Of a stretch of 61,859 nt of DNA, positions 1 to 9,198 are shown piece after piece. A program made the translations under genes and the position numbers. A model generated the notes under the pieces. It was not told the origin of the DNA. It saw only the letters and a list, made by a program, of their open reading frames with translations, and ran no database searches. Each line of letters starts with the position of its first letter. Within the stretch, counting starts at the first letter, position 1. Source of the DNA: Gammaproteobacteria bacterium (GTDB lineage: Bacteria > Pseudomonadota > Gammaproteobacteria > Pseudomonadales > Azotimanducaceae); NCBI GenBank assembly GCA_028821125.1, contig JAPPHD010000069.1:1-61859 (forward strand), read 5' to 3'.

Positions 1-52
1 CGAAGCAAGGTCGCAGCATAGCGGAATTGACCTAAAGTGAACAGTATTGGGG

Positions 53-2224
53 CTAACCCTCGGCCGCAGCGACACGGTAGGCCCGCCGAATCACCACCGG
101 CTCCTCCAGAATCTGGCCTTGCAGCATTTCCATGGCTGTCGGGGCATCGCTCGGCAACCGTTGAATCCGTTCCAGCACGCGCATTCCCCGCAGCACGCGG
201 CCGAAGGTGGCATAACCGTGCCCGTCGCGGCCCTCGGCAGTGTAACCGGTATCGAGCACAGGATTGTCCTGCACGTTGAAAAAGAACTCGGAGTTCGCGG
301 TACCGGGGTCGAGGCGCGCGAATGCGATGCTGCCGCGTTCGTTCGGGATGCCCGTCCGGTCAGTCGTCTCGTGCGCCACCGGAGGAAAGGCCGATTCCGC
401 CTCCGAGTATGCCTCGAGCCCTTCGCTGTCCGCACCCATGACATGAGCCAGCAAGCCGCCCTGCACCACCTCGATCGAACTCCCCCGCGACCGCCGGGTC
501 GCCCGGTAGAAGCTCGCGCCGTCGTAATGCCCGGCGTCCACATGGGCGAGAAACTGCGCCGTCGACAGCGGCGCGCGTTCCGGGTAGAGGGCAACTTCGA
601 GCTCGCCCAACGAAGTCTCCAGCACCACCTGCACGGTCCGGTCGACGGGATTGGCCGCCAGCCACCACTCGCGCAGGCCATCGTTGCGATAAGGCCGCAC
701 ATCGCCGGAATACCTGGCGTATTCGCCTGCTGGAAAACCGTTGTCGATACCGCGCAGGTGCCTGTCGAAAAAGCCGCGCACGAAGTCGTTCTGAATCCCG
801 ATGATGGCGCCGGCGTCTATGCTGCCGAAGAGCGGCCTTCGCCAGGGCATGCGCATGAACAGCGAAAAGTCGGATACGCCCAGGTGAGTGACCCCGTCAA
901 CCATCAGGCGATGGACATCCGATCTCAGCCCCGCCGTTTCGTGGCGCTCGTAGGAAAAGTCGTTGAATCCGTGCCCGGTGGCATCCGGGTCTCCGGAAAC
1001 CACGGCGGCGAGCTCATCCAGATCCGAATAAACCATGAGGAACGGAGCCGGGACGTTGCGATTGAAGGGCTGAAAGTCATAGTCGCCGCCGTCGAGATTG
1101 ACGCCGGCCGCGCAGCGGGGATCGACCATGCACACGCCACCGGTGGTGGAGCCGCCGAAGGACATGCCGATTTCCCCCACCGAGCCAAGGTCGCCCGCGG
1201 CGACGATGTCGACAACCTCGCCGGGTACCTCACCCGCTTCGAGCCGGTCGTGGACGAAGATGCGGTCCGCCCGCCATACGGCCGCGCTGACCGATGGGAT
1301 GCGCTGCCCGTCCCGCATCGATCGTTCATAGCTCGCCCTGGTGCCCCGGCGCCGCTCGTCGAATGTCGCGCCGACGAAGCTCAGCCGCTGGTCTTCCGAC
1401 ATCTCCGTTGCCAACTTCTCCATTTCCGCGAACAGTGCCGGGTCCAGGCCCGCCACGTCGCCGTTCGGGAACACCACCGGCGAGGAGTCGTAGGTGTGCT
1501 GCACGGAAAAGACGATGTAGCCGTGACTGGCGAGTTCTTCCAGGAGCGCGGTGTTCTGCCCCGGAAAGGACGTGTACCCGTGGCTGTAGATCACCACGGG
1601 CTGGCTCGCAGCGCCGTCCAGTAGCGGCGCGTTCTCGTAGGAATTGGTGGCACTGTGCTTGAGGTACTGAAAGAAGAACGGCATCCCCATGACGCTGCCC
1701 AGGCCGGAGGCGGTGGTCTCGGCCTCGATCTCGTTGAAATAGGGCCGGGGACTGAGCCCTGCCACGTCGCCGGCCGGGTACCAGACGCGCACCAGCAGGC
1801 GCCTCGGTTCGTCGTCTCCTGCGGCCAGCACGCCCTTGCGGGATTCGTCGGAGAGCTCGAAGTCCCGCACCCCTACCGGGTGTTCGCCCGAGGGCGCCGG
1901 AAGCCCGGTGATCACGAAAACGTAAAGCAGCCCGAACGCGACAACGCCCAGCAGCGCGAACAGGGCGCCGCTCACATAGGGCACGCGCAACGGTTTCCTG
2001 TCTTCGCGGAGTTTGCCCGCCAGTGCCGAAACGAGCAGCAGAACGGCAACTGCCACGCCCCCCGCCGCCTGCCAGCGATGGTCCAAGACCGCCACGACTC
2101 CGGTCACGAGCGCGACGAGTGACGCCAGTGCGACAATGCGGCGGCGCGCCTCCAGGCCCGTCATCCACCAGGCGCCAACGGCGACGGCCAACGCTGCACA
2201 GAGCAGCCAGTCAATGGTCAGCAT
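53..2224 (-). CDS. Membrane-anchored alpha/beta hydrolase fused to a C-terminal cyclophilin domain
   Basis: The 723-residue product has three parts. Residues about 1-110 hold about four hydrophobic segments. Residues about 130-510 form an alpha/beta hydrolase resembling the platelet-activating-factor acetylhydrolase/dienelactone hydrolase group, with nucleophile Ser355 in GMSFGGS and an oxyanion-type region around YSHGYTSFPGQ. Residues about 531-723 are a cyclophilin-type peptidyl-prolyl isomerase: LETSLGELEVALYPERAP opens it, SFYR carries the likely catalytic Arg, and EFFFNVQDNP and YATFGRV follow. The usual Trp near the active site is not evident. ATG start. The catalytic half probably sits outside the membrane on the anchor. 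The substrate cannot be read from sequence, but ester or lipid hydrolysis is plausible. A second hydrolase-cyclophilin fusion lies at 50221-53352. Confidence 0.85.
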   Translation of the reverse strand: MLTIDWLLCAALAVAVGAWWMTGLEARRRIVALASLVALVTGVVAVLDHRWQAAGGVAVAVLLLVSALAGKLREDRKPLRVPYVSGALFALLGVVAFGLLYVFVITGLPAPSGEHPVGVRDFELSDESRKGVLAAGDDEPRRLLVRVWYPAGDVAGLSPRPYFNEIEAETTASGLGSVMGMPFFFQYLKHSATNSYENAPLLDGAASQPVVIYSHGYTSFPGQNTALLEELASHGYIVFSVQHTYDSSPVVFPNGDVAGLDPALFAEMEKLATEMSEDQRLSFVGATFDERRRGTRASYERSMRDGQRIPSVSAAVWRADRIFVHDRLEAGEVPGEVVDIVAAGDLGSVGEIGMSFGGSTTGGVCMVDPRCAAGVNLDGGDYDFQPFNRNVPAPFLMVYSDLDELAAVVSGDPDATGHGFNDFSYERHETAGLRSDVHRLMVDGVTHLGVSDFSLFMRMPWRRPLFGSIDAGAIIGIQNDFVRGFFDRHLRGIDNGFPAGEYARYSGDVRPYRNDGLREWWLAANPVDRTVQVVLETSLGELEVALYPERAPLSTAQFLAHVDAGHYDGASFYRATRRSRGSSIEVVQGGLLAHVMGADSEGLEAYSEAESAFPPVAHETTDRTGIPNERGSIAFARLDPGTANSEFFFNVQDNPVLDTGYTAEGRDGHGYATFGRVLRGMRVLERIQRLPSDAPTAMEMLQGQILEEPVVIRRAYRVAAAEG

Positions 2225-2472
2225 GAGGGTTTTCCTTCAATTCCAAGTCGTTAGCCCGACCCATTCATGAATGAACGTAGCGAGGCCGGCAAGAGTTCAG
2301 ACGCGGCTCGCCTTCGGAAACCTCAGCACGGGATTCATGGCGCATCCAGATCCGAGGCTTTGAAACACCCGTGGCAGAGGGAGACCCCTCAACCGACACT
2401 CGACTGCGGTTCACCCTCGCCTGACGCGTCTGAACCTCCAGTTCGCGATAAACCGGAAACCAGGAAAACGCC

Positions 2473-4419
2473 ATGGCACGCAGCACCCGACCCCTGAATC
2501 AGGACGACATACTCCAGGCGAGATACGTTGTTGGAGGCACTCTCTCGCCGGACGGCGCCAGTGCCGTCTACGTGCTGTCCGAGACCCTGGGCAGCGGTGA
2601 GGAAGAACGCCAGTCCACCTCCCTCTGGCAGGTCTCGACCCGGGGCGGCCGGTCGCGGCGGCTGACCGGCGAGGCAGGCGACGATTCGAACCCCCGGTTC
2701 GCCCCCGACGGACGGTCGGTCTATTTCCTTTCCACCCGCTCGAACGTGCTGCAGGTCTACCGCATTGCGCTGGACGGCGGCGAGGCCGAGCAGCTTACCG
2801 ACCTGCCCCAGGGCGTCGGCGCTTTCGACCTGTCGCCCGACGGCAGGACCCTGGCTTTCAGCGCGCTGGCGGCGCCCCCCGCCCCGCCCGGGCCCAACGA
2901 CCACAAGCGCATCACCCGGGCCTGGTTCCGCATGGACGGCCTGGGCTACCTGCAGGATCTCGGGCAGGCCCTCTACCTGATGCCGAGCCGCGGCGGCAAG
3001 GCGAAAGCGGTCACCGAACACGACGGGATGATCCTCGGCCTCGCCTGGTCGCCGAACGGCGCCCGCATCGCCTGCCTGGTGACCGGCAGGGCGCACCACG
3101 AATTCATGCAGAGCGGCTTCAGGATCGTCGAGGTCACCAGCGGGCAACAGGAGACCCTGGCCGACGGGCAGGTCATCATGAGCTTCTTCTGGTGCGACGA
3201 CGAGCGGCTCGCCTACCTGGCGCCGCCCGAGGGCGACATGTCGCGCCAGTCGCAGCTATTCGCCGTCAGCGTCAAGGGCAAGCGCGCCCGGTCCCGCACC
3301 GCCGGTACCGGCCTGGCGGTCGGCGCACTGTTCCAGGTCAACTCACCCGCTGCCCTGATGCACGTCAGGCCGGTCGTTGCCGGGGACGGGTCGGCGGTGT
3401 GCATGCCCGTTGCCGTCGGCGGCGAGTCACGCATCTATCGGATTTCGCTCGCCGGCCCGCGCCGGCACGACGAGGTGATCGGCGGCGAGCGCATCGTCAC
3501 ACCGCTTGACGGCAACGACCGGCAGCTTCTGATTGCCGTCCAGACTCCGGACGCGCCCCCAAAGCTTGCCCTGTACGACCTCGAAACCGGCGCGGAGCGG
3601 CCGCTTACCAGCCACAACCGCCGCTGGCGGGCGCGCTTGTTGTGGCCGGAGATCGAACGGGTAACGGCCCAGGCCGGCCGGGGCATCGAGATCGAGGGGT
3701 GGGTGCTGAAGCCAGCGGGCGTACAACCGCCCTACAAGACCATCCTCTATATTCACGGCGGCCCCCATGCCGGCTTCGGGCTCAGCTTCAACGCCGATTT
3801 CCAGGAACTCGTCGGCGCCGGCTATGCCCTGGCCTTCTGCAATCCCCGGGGATCGACCGGCTACGGCGATGCGTTCTCCAGCGCCATCGTCGGCCGCTGG
3901 GGCAAGCTGGAGCAGAAGGACTTCGATGCCTTTCTCGATGCCCTGGTCAAGGCGGGCATCGCCGACCCGGACCGGCTCGGCGTCACCGGCGTTTCCGGCG
4001 GCGGCCACCTGTCCGCCTGGCTGATCGGCAACTCCAGGCGCTTCAAGGCCGCCGTGCCGGAACAGGGCGTCTACAACATGTTCAGCATGTGGGGCGTCTC
4101 CGATGCGGGCCGCCACCTGATCACCCTGGAGATGGACGGCGAACCGCACCGGATTCCCGAGCGCTACTGGGAACTCTCACCCCTCGCCCACGCCCACAAG
4201 TGCCGCACGCCCACCCTGCTCATCCAGGGCGAAAACGATCTGCGCTGTCCCATGCAGCAGGCCGAGGAACTGTACACGGCGCTCGAGCACGCGGGCTGCA
4301 AGGTGGAACTGCTGCGCCTGAACAACTGCCCGCACGGCATGGAACTGGTCGGCCCGCCGCCGCTGCGGCGATTCCGGATGAACGCCATCCGCGAGTGGTT
4401 CGACGCCCATATCAAGTGA
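2473..4419 (+). CDS. S9 family prolyl oligopeptidase (acylaminoacyl-peptidase type)
   Basis: The 648-residue protein has an N-terminal beta-propeller region (repeated SPDG/APDG motifs, residues about 20-370) and a C-terminal alpha/beta-hydrolase domain. Nucleophile Ser508 sits in TGVSGGG, the acid Asp in QGENDLRCP and the His in NNCPHGMEL near the end. No signal peptide is seen, so it should act in the cytoplasm, removing residues or acyl-amino acids from short peptides; the exact specificity is unknown. ATG start with AGGAAA just upstream. It is divergent from the hydrolase-cyclophilin gene across 248 bp. Confidence 0.92.
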   Translation: MARSTRPLNQDDILQARYVVGGTLSPDGASAVYVLSETLGSGEEERQSTSLWQVSTRGGRSRRLTGEAGDDSNPRFAPDGRSVYFLSTRSNVLQVYRIALDGGEAEQLTDLPQGVGAFDLSPDGRTLAFSALAAPPAPPGPNDHKRITRAWFRMDGLGYLQDLGQALYLMPSRGGKAKAVTEHDGMILGLAWSPNGARIACLVTGRAHHEFMQSGFRIVEVTSGQQETLADGQVIMSFFWCDDERLAYLAPPEGDMSRQSQLFAVSVKGKRARSRTAGTGLAVGALFQVNSPAALMHVRPVVAGDGSAVCMPVAVGGESRIYRISLAGPRRHDEVIGGERIVTPLDGNDRQLLIAVQTPDAPPKLALYDLETGAERPLTSHNRRWRARLLWPEIERVTAQAGRGIEIEGWVLKPAGVQPPYKTILYIHGGPHAGFGLSFNADFQELVGAGYALAFCNPRGSTGYGDAFSSAIVGRWGKLEQKDFDAFLDALVKAGIADPDRLGVTGVSGGGHLSAWLIGNSRRFKAAVPEQGVYNMFSMWGVSDAGRHLITLEMDGEPHRIPERYWELSPLAHAHKCRTPTLLIQGENDLRCPMQQAEELYTALEHAGCKVELLRLNNCPHGMELVGPPPLRRFRMNAIREWFDAHIK

Positions 4420-4642
4420 ATCGGCCCCTGCCTCGCTGTCGTTCGGGCAGCGAGCTTCGCCGGAGCGGCGCACCGAGGGAGCATGGCCACGTCGGGCGTG
4501 CGTATCGGCGTCCGTAGCAGGAAGCTGATGACGGATGCGGGCGATCTGCATGGTGACGATAGTCAATCGATTCTGCGATCATGGCCGCCGGCCGGTGTGC
4601 CGCTGATCGGCGCGCGGGCGAGGGCAAGTCAAGGACGGCGCA

Positions 4643-5860
4643 ATGGGCATCGAAATCCGACCTGCGACACCCGAGGAGTTCGGCCAGCTCGGGGAACTCA
4701 CCAGCTACGCGTACGCGGGCCAGTTCGGCGACGGCCCCGAAAATACCGTCACGGAGTCGAACCGCCCGGAGTGGTCGCTGTGCGCCTTCGACGGAGCGCG
4801 CCTGGTGTCGACGTACTCGACCATCCCCTTCACCATGCGCGCCAACGGCAACGCCGTGCCCATGGGCGGCGTATCGACCGTGGGTACCCTGCCCGAGTAT
4901 CGACGGCGCGGTCTGATGAGCCGTATCACCCTCCAGGCGTTCGCCGACATGCGCGAGCGCGGCCAGGCCGTCGCCTCGCTGTGGGCTTCCCAGGCCGCCA
5001 TCTACCAGCGCTACGGCTACGGCATGGTGACCGTGATGCGCAACTACCAGGTGGACATCACGGACATCGACTTCCACGACGGGGACGGCGGCGCGAGCGA
5101 GGTGGAACGCCTCGGCATCGCCTCCGGCTACGACCTCGTCAAGCGGGTCTACATCGAGTTTATCGCGCAGCGCATGTGCTACCTGCACCGGGGGCGGCCG
5201 CTGTGGCACAACAACGCTTTCGAGGATATCGACGCCGAGGGCCCGGTCCACATCGCCCTGTCCCGGGATGGCGACGGGGTGCCGGACGGCTACATGGTCT
5301 ACACGTTGCGCCACGACAGGCACGATCACCCCAGCCGTTCCCAGGAGATCAGGATACGCGACCTCGCGTGGCTGACGCCGAGCGCCTACTGTTCCCTGTG
5401 GAGCTTCGTGAAGCGCCACGACCTCGTCGGCAGCGTGCGCTGGAACAACGCCCCCGCGGACGACCCCGCACTCGAGTTCTTCCTCGAGCCGCGGCTCCTG
5501 AACGCCCGGGACGATGAGGGCATGTGGCTGCGCATCGTCGATGTGCCCACGGCGCTCGCGGGACGCGGCTGGGATGCCGACGGCGAGCTCACCCTCAGCA
5601 TTGCGGAAGACCGCATCGCCCCCTGGAACGTGGGCACCTGGCGGCTAGGCGTCTCCGGGGGGACCGCCGAAGCCGGCCCGGCCGGGGGCGACGCCGACAT
5701 CGTGCTGCCGGTCAAGGCCCTCGCCCTGCTCTATGCCGGGCGCCGTTCAGCCCGCGAACTCGCCGCCCTTGGCATGCTCGAAGGCGGGCCCGAAGCCCTT
5801 CGCCGTACCGATGCGCTGTTCGCGACGCGCCACGCACCGCACTGCCCGGACCGGTTCTGA
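4643..5860 (+). CDS. Eis-like GNAT N-acetyltransferase
   Basis: The 405-residue protein has an N-terminal GNAT domain. The acetyl-CoA loop region VGTLPEYRRRGLMSR lies near residue 80-95 and is followed by ASQAAIYQRYGYG, a typical Eis-family segment. The second half fits the tandem GNAT plus SCP2-like tail of Eis (enhanced intracellular survival) proteins, and the length matches this family (about 400). Eis enzymes acetylate amines, including aminoglycosides, in mycobacteria; the substrate here is unknown. ATG start preceded by GGACGG. It is a stand-alone gene with 222 bp of non-coding DNA upstream. Confidence 0.85.
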   Translation: MGIEIRPATPEEFGQLGELTSYAYAGQFGDGPENTVTESNRPEWSLCAFDGARLVSTYSTIPFTMRANGNAVPMGGVSTVGTLPEYRRRGLMSRITLQAFADMRERGQAVASLWASQAAIYQRYGYGMVTVMRNYQVDITDIDFHDGDGGASEVERLGIASGYDLVKRVYIEFIAQRMCYLHRGRPLWHNNAFEDIDAEGPVHIALSRDGDGVPDGYMVYTLRHDRHDHPSRSQEIRIRDLAWLTPSAYCSLWSFVKRHDLVGSVRWNNAPADDPALEFFLEPRLLNARDDEGMWLRIVDVPTALAGRGWDADGELTLSIAEDRIAPWNVGTWRLGVSGGTAEAGPAGGDADIVLPVKALALLYAGRRSARELAALGMLEGGPEALRRTDALFATRHAPHCPDRF

Positions 5861-5968
5861 GCCCGCCGCAAACTCCATAACGGTTTCAATCGCACAGAAG
5901 ATCCGCATTTCCGATATCCCGAAACTCTGTTAATCTGCCAGCCGGAAATTCCAGCGAAGGACACGGAT

Positions 5969-6220
5969 ATGGCGGAAACGCTGATCGTCTCCAACCGCGG
6001 CCAGATCACCCTGCCTGCCGCGACCCGCAAGCGCCTGGGCATCAAGGGCGGCGACGTCCTCATTCTGGAGGACCGGGGCAACGAGTTCGTACTGAAGCCG
6101 GGTGTCGTGCTCGAGGTCGATGTGTACTCCGACGAGCAGATTGCCCAATGGGACGCCGCCGACAGGCTCGATGACGGCGAGCGCCGGCGCATTGTCGATG
6201 CCATCACGCGGCGGCAGTGA
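5969..6220 (+). CDS. AbrB/MazE/SpoVT-type antitoxin
   Basis: This 83-residue protein has the swapped-hairpin DNA-binding signature: ETLIVSNRGQITLPAATRKRLGIKGGD at the N terminus (quoted in parts: VSNRGQITLPAATRKRLG). Such proteins bind their own promoter and neutralise a partner PIN toxin through the C-terminal tail, here acidic (DVYSDEQIAQWDAADRLDD). It is followed by the PIN-domain gene with a GTGA stop/start overlap, the usual antitoxin-first order. Start ATG with GAAGGA a few bases upstream. Confidence 0.9.
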   Translation: MAETLIVSNRGQITLPAATRKRLGIKGGDVLILEDRGNEFVLKPGVVLEVDVYSDEQIAQWDAADRLDDGERRRIVDAITRRQ

Positions 6221-6627
6221 AACTGTTCCTTGACGCCAACGTGCTGTTCACCGCGGCGCACAACCCAAACGGAAAGGCGGCATTGGTCATCGAACTGCAG
6301 GCGGAAGCCCTCTGGACGCTTGCGACCAGCGCATACGCCCGCGAAGAAGCGCAGCGCAACATCCGGATAAAGGCGCCGGACGCACGGAAACGTCTGGCTG
6401 CGATCCTGGAGGAGATTGAGGTCGTCGAGCACCGTCCCAACCTCGACTGTCCCGAGCGGCTCGTGGAAAAGGACCGGCCCATATTCCAGGCCGCCCTGGG
6501 ATGTGGCGCGAGTCACCTGCTGACCGGCGACCTCAAGCACTTCGGCCCATTCATGAATCGGCCGGATGAAACATTCGGGGTTCATGTACAGACGATTGCG
6601 GGCTTTCTGGAGTCGCTGGGCAACTGA
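6217..6627 (+). CDS. PIN-domain ribonuclease toxin
   Basis: This 136-residue protein starts at GTG inside the antitoxin stop codon. It shows the PIN-domain acidic set: Asp5 in LFLDANVLFTAA, Glu residues in the YAREEAQRN helix, and Asp in LLTGDLKHF near the C terminus. PIN toxins are Mg/Mn-dependent RNases held inactive by the cognate antitoxin. The translational coupling and gene order make 5969-6627 a complete toxin-antitoxin module. The target RNA is unknown. Confidence 0.88.
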   Translation: MKLFLDANVLFTAAHNPNGKAALVIELQAEALWTLATSAYAREEAQRNIRIKAPDARKRLAAILEEIEVVEHRPNLDCPERLVEKDRPIFQAALGCGASHLLTGDLKHFGPFMNRPDETFGVHVQTIAGFLESLGN

Positions 6628-6703
6628 GTCACCACCGCGGTCGATCTTCATTGCCGCACGGGCGTTCGCGAGCGCGCGAAATCTCTTTGCCTGCCATGCA
6701 CTA

Positions 6704-8839
6704 TCAAAGCAACGTCCGTATCGGAAGAATGATCCTGGAAGCGGTATCGGAGCCGGTCCACACCGAGATTACCGGCGGCGGGTCGTAAGGGATGGTCAAG
6801 TTCGAATGCGCGTCCGCCCCGGTAATGACGATGCGCAACCTGTGGCCTTGCTGGAACCTTGCCGCGGTGGGATACATGGTGAACTTCAGCACGGACGGTT
6901 CGTTTTCGCTCAGGGGGGGCGTGCTGTCCACCGCGGTCCGTGAACCGTCCAGCCAGGGCAGCCCCATCTTGTCGTACGGGGGTTGTCCCAGCTTGCGATG
7001 GGACGAACGGATGATGCCGTCGGTGAGGTAGAACGGCTCGCCACGCTCGTCAATCTCCTGCATGTACACATTGATTTCGATGTCCCCTTCCGAGGACGTC
7101 AGGAACAGTTCGACAATGGGATGCCCGACGACCACGTAGTCCCGGTCGAACGGGGCGGTTTCGAACACCAGGGACTGTTCGGCGTGTTCGTTCAGGCGTT
7201 CATATCGCATCGGACCCATGCCGATCGAATCGTGGTAGCGGGTGGATTCACCCATCGTCACGTCGTAGTCCACCTGGTATCGGGACTTGCCGCCAGACTC
7301 CGGTTTCGCGGTGGAAAGGCCGTTGGCTGCCGCATCGAAGTAGAACGAGACCGGCAAAGTGTCCTCGGGCGGCCAGTCGGGCGCGGACTGCCAGGTCCAC
7401 TCCAGGGGTTCGTCCATGATCGCGTAATGCACCGGGGCATCGTCCATGACGCCGTTTTCGAACCCTTTCAACCAGTAGTCGAACCAGCGCAGTTCCTCGA
7501 CGTTGAGCAAGGGCCTGTGGGAGTCTTCCCGCGGGTTGTTCTCCTCGTTGGGATCATGGGTCCATGGTCCCATCGTCAGTTTTTTCTGGTTGCGGTTGTT
7601 GACGTGCCACAAGGTCGTATCCTGGGCGGCGAAATCGAACCATCCGCCCCAGTTGTACGTGGCGATCCTGGAACGGTTGATGGCCGGCATCAGGTTGGAA
7701 AGGGTATTGGGTCCCACCGGCTGGGCGGCGGCGAGCATGGGAGAGGCATCGCGATAGAAATGAAAACGCCTCAGCCGGTCCGCCAATCCGGGGTGTCGGC
7801 CGAGCAGGTCGCCGAGCGCTTGTGTCGAGTACAGCAGTTCGATCATTTCGGTGATGCCGATTCCGCCGGCGGCTTCCCGCAGCACATCCAGCATCTGTGC
7901 CGACTCGGGCGACTGCACGGTAAAGTAGCGCAGGGGATCGGTACCGGTTCCGGACTGGCGTTCCCGGCGCGCGGCTTCCCGCATGCTGCCGTCGACATCG
8001 GCGTCCACGCGCGCCACCATCTTCGTTTTCGGCCGCAGGGGGTTGACGCTGGAACCGGCGGTTCCCTCCAGCACGTCGTCGCGCTGGGCTTCGCGGGCAA
8101 GCCAGGAAAGGCCGTACTTGCGCAGGATGCCGGTGCCCGCCCAACTGGAATCGTATTCGTCGAAGGGCGCGACACCGGGGAAGATGGCGATCAGGTGGGG
8201 CGGCGCGGCACTGGCCGTCAGGTGCTGGGCCATGCCCGGATAGGACAGGCCACGCATGCCGACTTTTCCGTCGCACCAGGGCTGCCGGGCGATCCATTCC
8301 ACGATGTCATGTCCGTCCCTGGCCTCCAGACCCGTCATGTCGCTTACCCGCGTGCCGTAGGACGCGCCCGCCCCCCTGGAGGTGGCGCGCACATAGACGT
8401 AGCCGTGGCGCAGCAGGTTCGGCACGTTGCTCCGGGCGCTGGCGTTGGCGGCGTCGATGGGAGCGGAACTGGCGCCCTTCGGCAATACGCCGAGCGCGGT
8501 GGATATCGACCCGTCCGGATTCTCGGTGGCGCGCCAGTAACGGGCGTAGCTGAAGATCACGGGCAGAGGTTCCGCCACCGGCTCCCCGTTTTTCGCGGGC
8601 CGGTAAACATCCACCGCGAGCCTCGTCCCGTCCCGCGTTGCCACATAACGGGATGCTCTATGAAACTCGGCATATACGGGTTCGCTATAGCCCGAATAGC
8701 AGCCGAACCGCGACACCGGCGCCTTGACCTGCTCCCCTGCCGGCATTGGGCAGAACTCAGCCCCGACGGGTTCGGCGTACCCGGACGAGCTGCTCGAAAT
8801 CAGCATCAGCCATACAATCGCGTAGAGAAGATAAGACAT
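6704..8839 (-). CDS. Exported CocE/NonD family hydrolase (X-Pro dipeptidyl-peptidase S15 type)
   Basis: The product is 711 residues from the ATG at 8839. I choose this start because the sequence MSYLLYAIVWLMLISSSSSGYA is a good Sec signal peptide (in two pieces: MSYLLYAIVWLML, ISSSSSGYA) and CAGGTT lies just upstream; an in-frame start at 8878 would add 13 residues. The alpha/beta hydrolase core has GMRGLSYPGMAQ around the nucleophile Ser and a WIARQPWCDGKVG strand before it. A jelly-roll C-terminal domain follows, as in cocaine esterase and glutaryl acylases. It probably hydrolyses esters or amides in the periplasm. It lies downstream of gntR on the same strand, separated by a 360-bp gap that carries a large inverted repeat. 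Confidence 0.88.
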   Translation of the reverse strand: MSYLLYAIVWLMLISSSSSGYAEPVGAEFCPMPAGEQVKAPVSRFGCYSGYSEPVYAEFHRASRYVATRDGTRLAVDVYRPAKNGEPVAEPLPVIFSYARYWRATENPDGSISTALGVLPKGASSAPIDAANASARSNVPNLLRHGYVYVRATSRGAGASYGTRVSDMTGLEARDGHDIVEWIARQPWCDGKVGMRGLSYPGMAQHLTASAAPPHLIAIFPGVAPFDEYDSSWAGTGILRKYGLSWLAREAQRDDVLEGTAGSSVNPLRPKTKMVARVDADVDGSMREAARRERQSGTGTDPLRYFTVQSPESAQMLDVLREAAGGIGITEMIELLYSTQALGDLLGRHPGLADRLRRFHFYRDASPMLAAAQPVGPNTLSNLMPAINRSRIATYNWGGWFDFAAQDTTLWHVNNRNQKKLTMGPWTHDPNEENNPREDSHRPLLNVEELRWFDYWLKGFENGVMDDAPVHYAIMDEPLEWTWQSAPDWPPEDTLPVSFYFDAAANGLSTAKPESGGKSRYQVDYDVTMGESTRYHDSIGMGPMRYERLNEHAEQSLVFETAPFDRDYVVVGHPIVELFLTSSEGDIEINVYMQEIDERGEPFYLTDGIIRSSHRKLGQPPYDKMGLPWLDGSRTAVDSTPPLSENEPSVLKFTMYPTAARFQQGHRLRIVITGADAHSNLTIPYDPPPVISVWTGSDTASRIILPIRTLL

Positions 8840-8942
8840 CGGCAACCTGTTAAATCGTCCAGCGAGGCATTCCCTCATGCAAGTCGGGAACCCGGCGCCC
8901 CGGGACGAGGACGCGCAAGGAACAACGCCGAATCTCGGGAAA

Positions 8943-9051
8943 GAGTTCGCATGCGGGGCTTGCCTTTCGGCGCGTTAAGCTCGTCCAATGACCTTGCGTA
9001 CGGCAGGATGATGTGGCCGTGCGCCGAAAGGGAAGCCCCGTATGCGAACTC
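8943..9051. repeat. 31-bp imperfect inverted repeat around a 47-bp loop
   Basis: The left arm is 8943-8973 and the right arm 9021-9051. The arms are reverse complements except at two positions (outer ends GAGTTCGCAT and ATGCGAACTC). In a minus-strand transcript reading toward the CocE gene this forms a very long hairpin in the 5' untranslated region. It could be a miniature inverted-repeat element, a terminator/attenuator behind gntR, or a regulatory leader. I see no flanking target duplication and no U-run after the right-hand edge, so a simple terminator is not favoured. Confidence 0.8.
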
Positions 9052-9072
9052 GCTAGTGAGACTGACGATATT

Positions 9073-9101
9073 ATGTTAAATCTAAATTTCTTTAAAATCA
9101 A
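9073..9101 (-). promoter_or_regulatory. Candidate sigma70 promoter for the CocE gene
   Basis: Reading the minus strand, TTGATT (9101-9096) and TAACAT (9078-9073) are spaced by 17 bp in the only AT-rich stretch between gntR and the CocE gene. A transcript starting near 9066 would run straight into the inverted repeat at 8943-9051. The call rests on consensus similarity only. Confidence 0.35.
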
Positions 9102-9198
9102 AGACTTGTGATTTGTTCCATGAAAGCGGAAAGGCAGTCGTCGGCCAGACCGTTGATTCATCTGTAATCCCTATTCACGAACTGGAACTCCGCACAAT

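Noticed and set aside
6983-9079. A 698-codon plus-strand open frame opposite the CocE gene
   Set aside because: It is the complement of a well-supported hydrolase with conserved motifs; long antisense frames are expected in GC-rich DNA, and its translation has no domain-like features.
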